Assembly: GCA_031262125.1 (NCBI GenBank)
Contig: JAISII010000186.1
Location: 1 to 6,060 of the forward strand
DNA: 6,060 bases
Direction: 5' to 3'
Source: Oscillospiraceae bacterium
GTDB taxonomy: Bacteria; Bacillota; Clostridia; Oscillospirales; Acutalibacteraceae
In this document: positions 4,651 through 6,060 of the stretch, piece after piece
How the letters are laid out: every line of letters starts with the position of its first letter
Numbering within the stretch: position 1 is the stretch's first letter
Notes under the pieces: generated by a model
What the model saw: the letters and a program-made list of their open reading frames with translations, nothing else
What the model was told of the DNA's origin: nothing
Database searches by the model: none
Position numbers and translations under genes: made by a program

Positions 4651-6060
4651 CTAAATCTCTAAAACTTTGCCTATTTGCAGCACATCTGTACTTAGGTTGT
4701 TCTTTTTATAAATCGACTCTACGGTTGTGCCGAACTTTTGTGCAATTGTCCACAGGCTGTCGCCCGCTTTTACAATATACAGACGAGAACTCTCGCTGAC
4801 ATCGGGTTTTACGCTAATTGGGATATACATCCTCTGCCCCAGCGTTAAAACATCGCTGCTTAGGAAGTTGTACTTCATAATAGCTTCTACCGTTGTGTTA
4901 TATTTGCGGGCAATGTTCCACAAGCTGTCGCCGGCTTTTACGCTGTATATTACCTGAGAGGAAGCTTTAGGGCAGGGTTTGCCGCATTTGTCAAAGTTTG
5001 CAAACGCCGGGTTGGCGGGGATTTCTATAACCTGACCGACACAAAGCGTGGGGCAGCTAAGGCAGTTAAGGCACATAATCTCTTTGGAAGATGTACCATA
5101 TTTGTGTGCAAGACTCCACAGGGTTTCGCCTTTTACAACAGTATGCACTACGTTGCCGCATTCGTTAATCGTGTCATCGGGCACAATTTCTTCCTCTTGG
5201 CATTGGCAAGTTTCTACCACTTTAGTGCCAAGGGTTTCGTTGCTTTGGTTTATATATACCGGCGTGTCTATGCTTGTTTGGGGAGCGTACGAACTAATAT
5301 CTGTATTCGCTGCAAACACGTTATCGGAGTTCGGCGGAATTACAGCCTCCGCATTAGAGAGCTGAATATCCGCAATAGCATCTGGGTTATAACTGCTGAT
5401 AATTTCAGTGTCGCCGGTAGGTGAGGCAATGCCTGTTGTAATGTCAAACGCTTGTATAACAGCCGGTTTGGTTTTGCTTTCGGGCTTAACCTCTACCACT
5501 TCTAATTCTATTTCTTTTTTAGGCACAGATACAGCCGAAACACCGCTATTAACCGATGCAGACGTTGCTTTTTGCGGAATTTTTAGCACTTGCCCAATGC
5601 TTAGGGCATCGCTTGTTAAACCGTTAAGCTGCTTTATGGCATCTACCGTTGTGCCGTAGCGGTTTGCAAGAATCCACAAAGTTTCGCCAGAGGTTACAGT
5701 ATGGTTAAAATAGCCTGTAGAACCGCCGCCGTTGCCGCCTGAACTTGCCGACGGAATTTTTAGCACCTGCCCAATGCTTAGGGCATCACTTGTTAAACCG
5801 TTAAGCTGTTTTATAGCATCAACCGTTGTGCCGTAGCGTTGAGCTAAAATCCACAAGGTCTCGCCCGAGGTTACCGTATGGTTAAAATAACCTGTCGAAC
5901 CGCCGCCGCTGCCACCGCTGCCGCCTGAACTTGCCGACGGGATTTTAAGCACCTGCCCAATACGCAGCGAATCGCTTGTTAAACCGTTAAGCTGTTTTAT
6001 AGCATCAACCGTTGTGCCAAAGCGGCGGGCAAGCAGCCACAATGTGTCGCCCGATACTAC
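4651..6060 (-). CDS. Multi-LysM cell-wall-binding protein, C-terminal 469 residues
   Basis: Partial at its N-terminus: the frame is open to base 6060 and starts inside a LysM motif (VVSGDTLW). LysM domains bind N-acetylglucosamine-containing glycans, so the protein likely sits in the peptidoglycan or spore envelope. Six repeats are visible, at residues 1-41, 61-103, 120-162, 306-348, 372-414 and 428-469, each with the xVxxGDTLWxIAxxxGTTVxxI...L.xGQxLxIP pattern. Repeats 1-3 are almost identical and joined by Gly/Ser linkers ending STGYFN. A 143-residue low-complexity linker rich in Ser, Thr, Glu and Val separates them from repeats 4-6. Nine cysteines lie only between residues 285 and 363, with CLNCLSCPTLC inside repeat 4. 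No hydrolase or other catalytic domain is seen in this part. An upstream signal peptide or enzyme domain may lie outside the window. The 4582-4624 terminator separates it from the transporter genes. Confidence 0.93.
   Translation of the reverse strand, partial: VVSGDTLWLLARRFGTTVDAIKQLNGLTSDSLRIGQVLKIPSASSGGSGGSGGGSTGYFNHTVTSGETLWILAQRYGTTVDAIKQLNGLTSDALSIGQVLKIPSASSGGNGGGSTGYFNHTVTSGETLWILANRYGTTVDAIKQLNGLTSDALSIGQVLKIPQKATSASVNSGVSAVSVPKKEIELEVVEVKPESKTKPAVIQAFDITTGIASPTGDTEIISSYNPDAIADIQLSNAEAVIPPNSDNVFAANTDISSYAPQTSIDTPVYINQSNETLGTKVVETCQCQEEEIVPDDTINECGNVVHTVVKGETLWSLAHKYGTSSKEIMCLNCLSCPTLCVGQVIEIPANPAFANFDKCGKPCPKASSQVIYSVKAGDSLWNIARKYNTTVEAIMKYNFLSSDVLTLGQRMYIPISVKPDVSESSRLYIVKAGDSLWTIAQKFGTTVESIYKKNNLSTDVLQIGKVLEI
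5585..6060. repeat. Long tandem DNA repeats encoding LysM units 1-3
   Basis: The block beginning AGCAC(C/T)TGCCCAATG starts at 5585 and 5762, and its third copy begins at 5948. The periods are 177 bp and 186 bp; the 9-bp difference is one extra Gly-Gly-Ser linker step. The units are nearly identical at DNA level, including linkers, which indicates recent duplication or ongoing homogenisation. The array continues to, and possibly beyond, the right edge. Confidence 0.85.

Noticed and set aside
5144..5208. Ferredoxin-type 4Fe-4S cluster in LysM repeat 4
   Set aside because: Cysteine spacing fits, but the proline after the last cysteine is missing, the residues align to a LysM motif, and the protein is expected outside the cytoplasm.

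Overview
The window reads as a low-to-moderate GC Firmicute, most likely of the class Clostridia. The grounds are a strong AAAGGAGG ribosome binding site, a Gram-positive type lipoprotein signal, a LysM wall-binding protein, an ABC-3 type metal transporter, and intergenic space filled with short GC-rich palindromic repeats of the kind common in gut Clostridia. The assignment is inference; there is no rRNA or other phylogenetic marker here. Every gene I can support lies on the minus strand, so transcription runs from base 6060 towards base 1.

Layout in order of transcription. (1) 6060-4651: the C-terminal 469 residues of a protein with six LysM repeats, entering from outside the window, followed by a probable terminator at 4582-4624. 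(2) 4571-4167: a repeat-rich spacer with one full copy of a palindromic element, a 25-bp palindrome, a small broken frame that resembles a Bro-N (phage antirepressor) core, a perfect 15-bp hairpin and a heptamer repeat. (3) 4166-1178: a manganese/zinc/iron-type ABC transporter made of an ATPase (4166-3453) and two different ABC-3 permeases (3056-2274 and 2038-1178). The three genes are separated by 396-bp and 235-bp spacers packed with repeats. No metal-binding lipoprotein gene is present. (4) 1086-367 and 307-1: a polar amino acid ABC transporter, ATPase first and then the N-terminus of the solute-binding lipoprotein. The permease is not in the window and may lie downstream.

The two transport systems are ordinary families: one imports divalent metal, the other an amino acid of unknown identity. 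The unusual part is the non-coding DNA. An approximately 130-bp hairpin element with imperfect terminal inverted repeats is present twice in full and at least twice as fragments. Several 7-bp tandem arrays lie at gene borders. One element fragment appears to supply the ribosome binding site of the second metal permease. I do not see a CRISPR array, tRNA, rRNA, transposase or a recognisable defence system.
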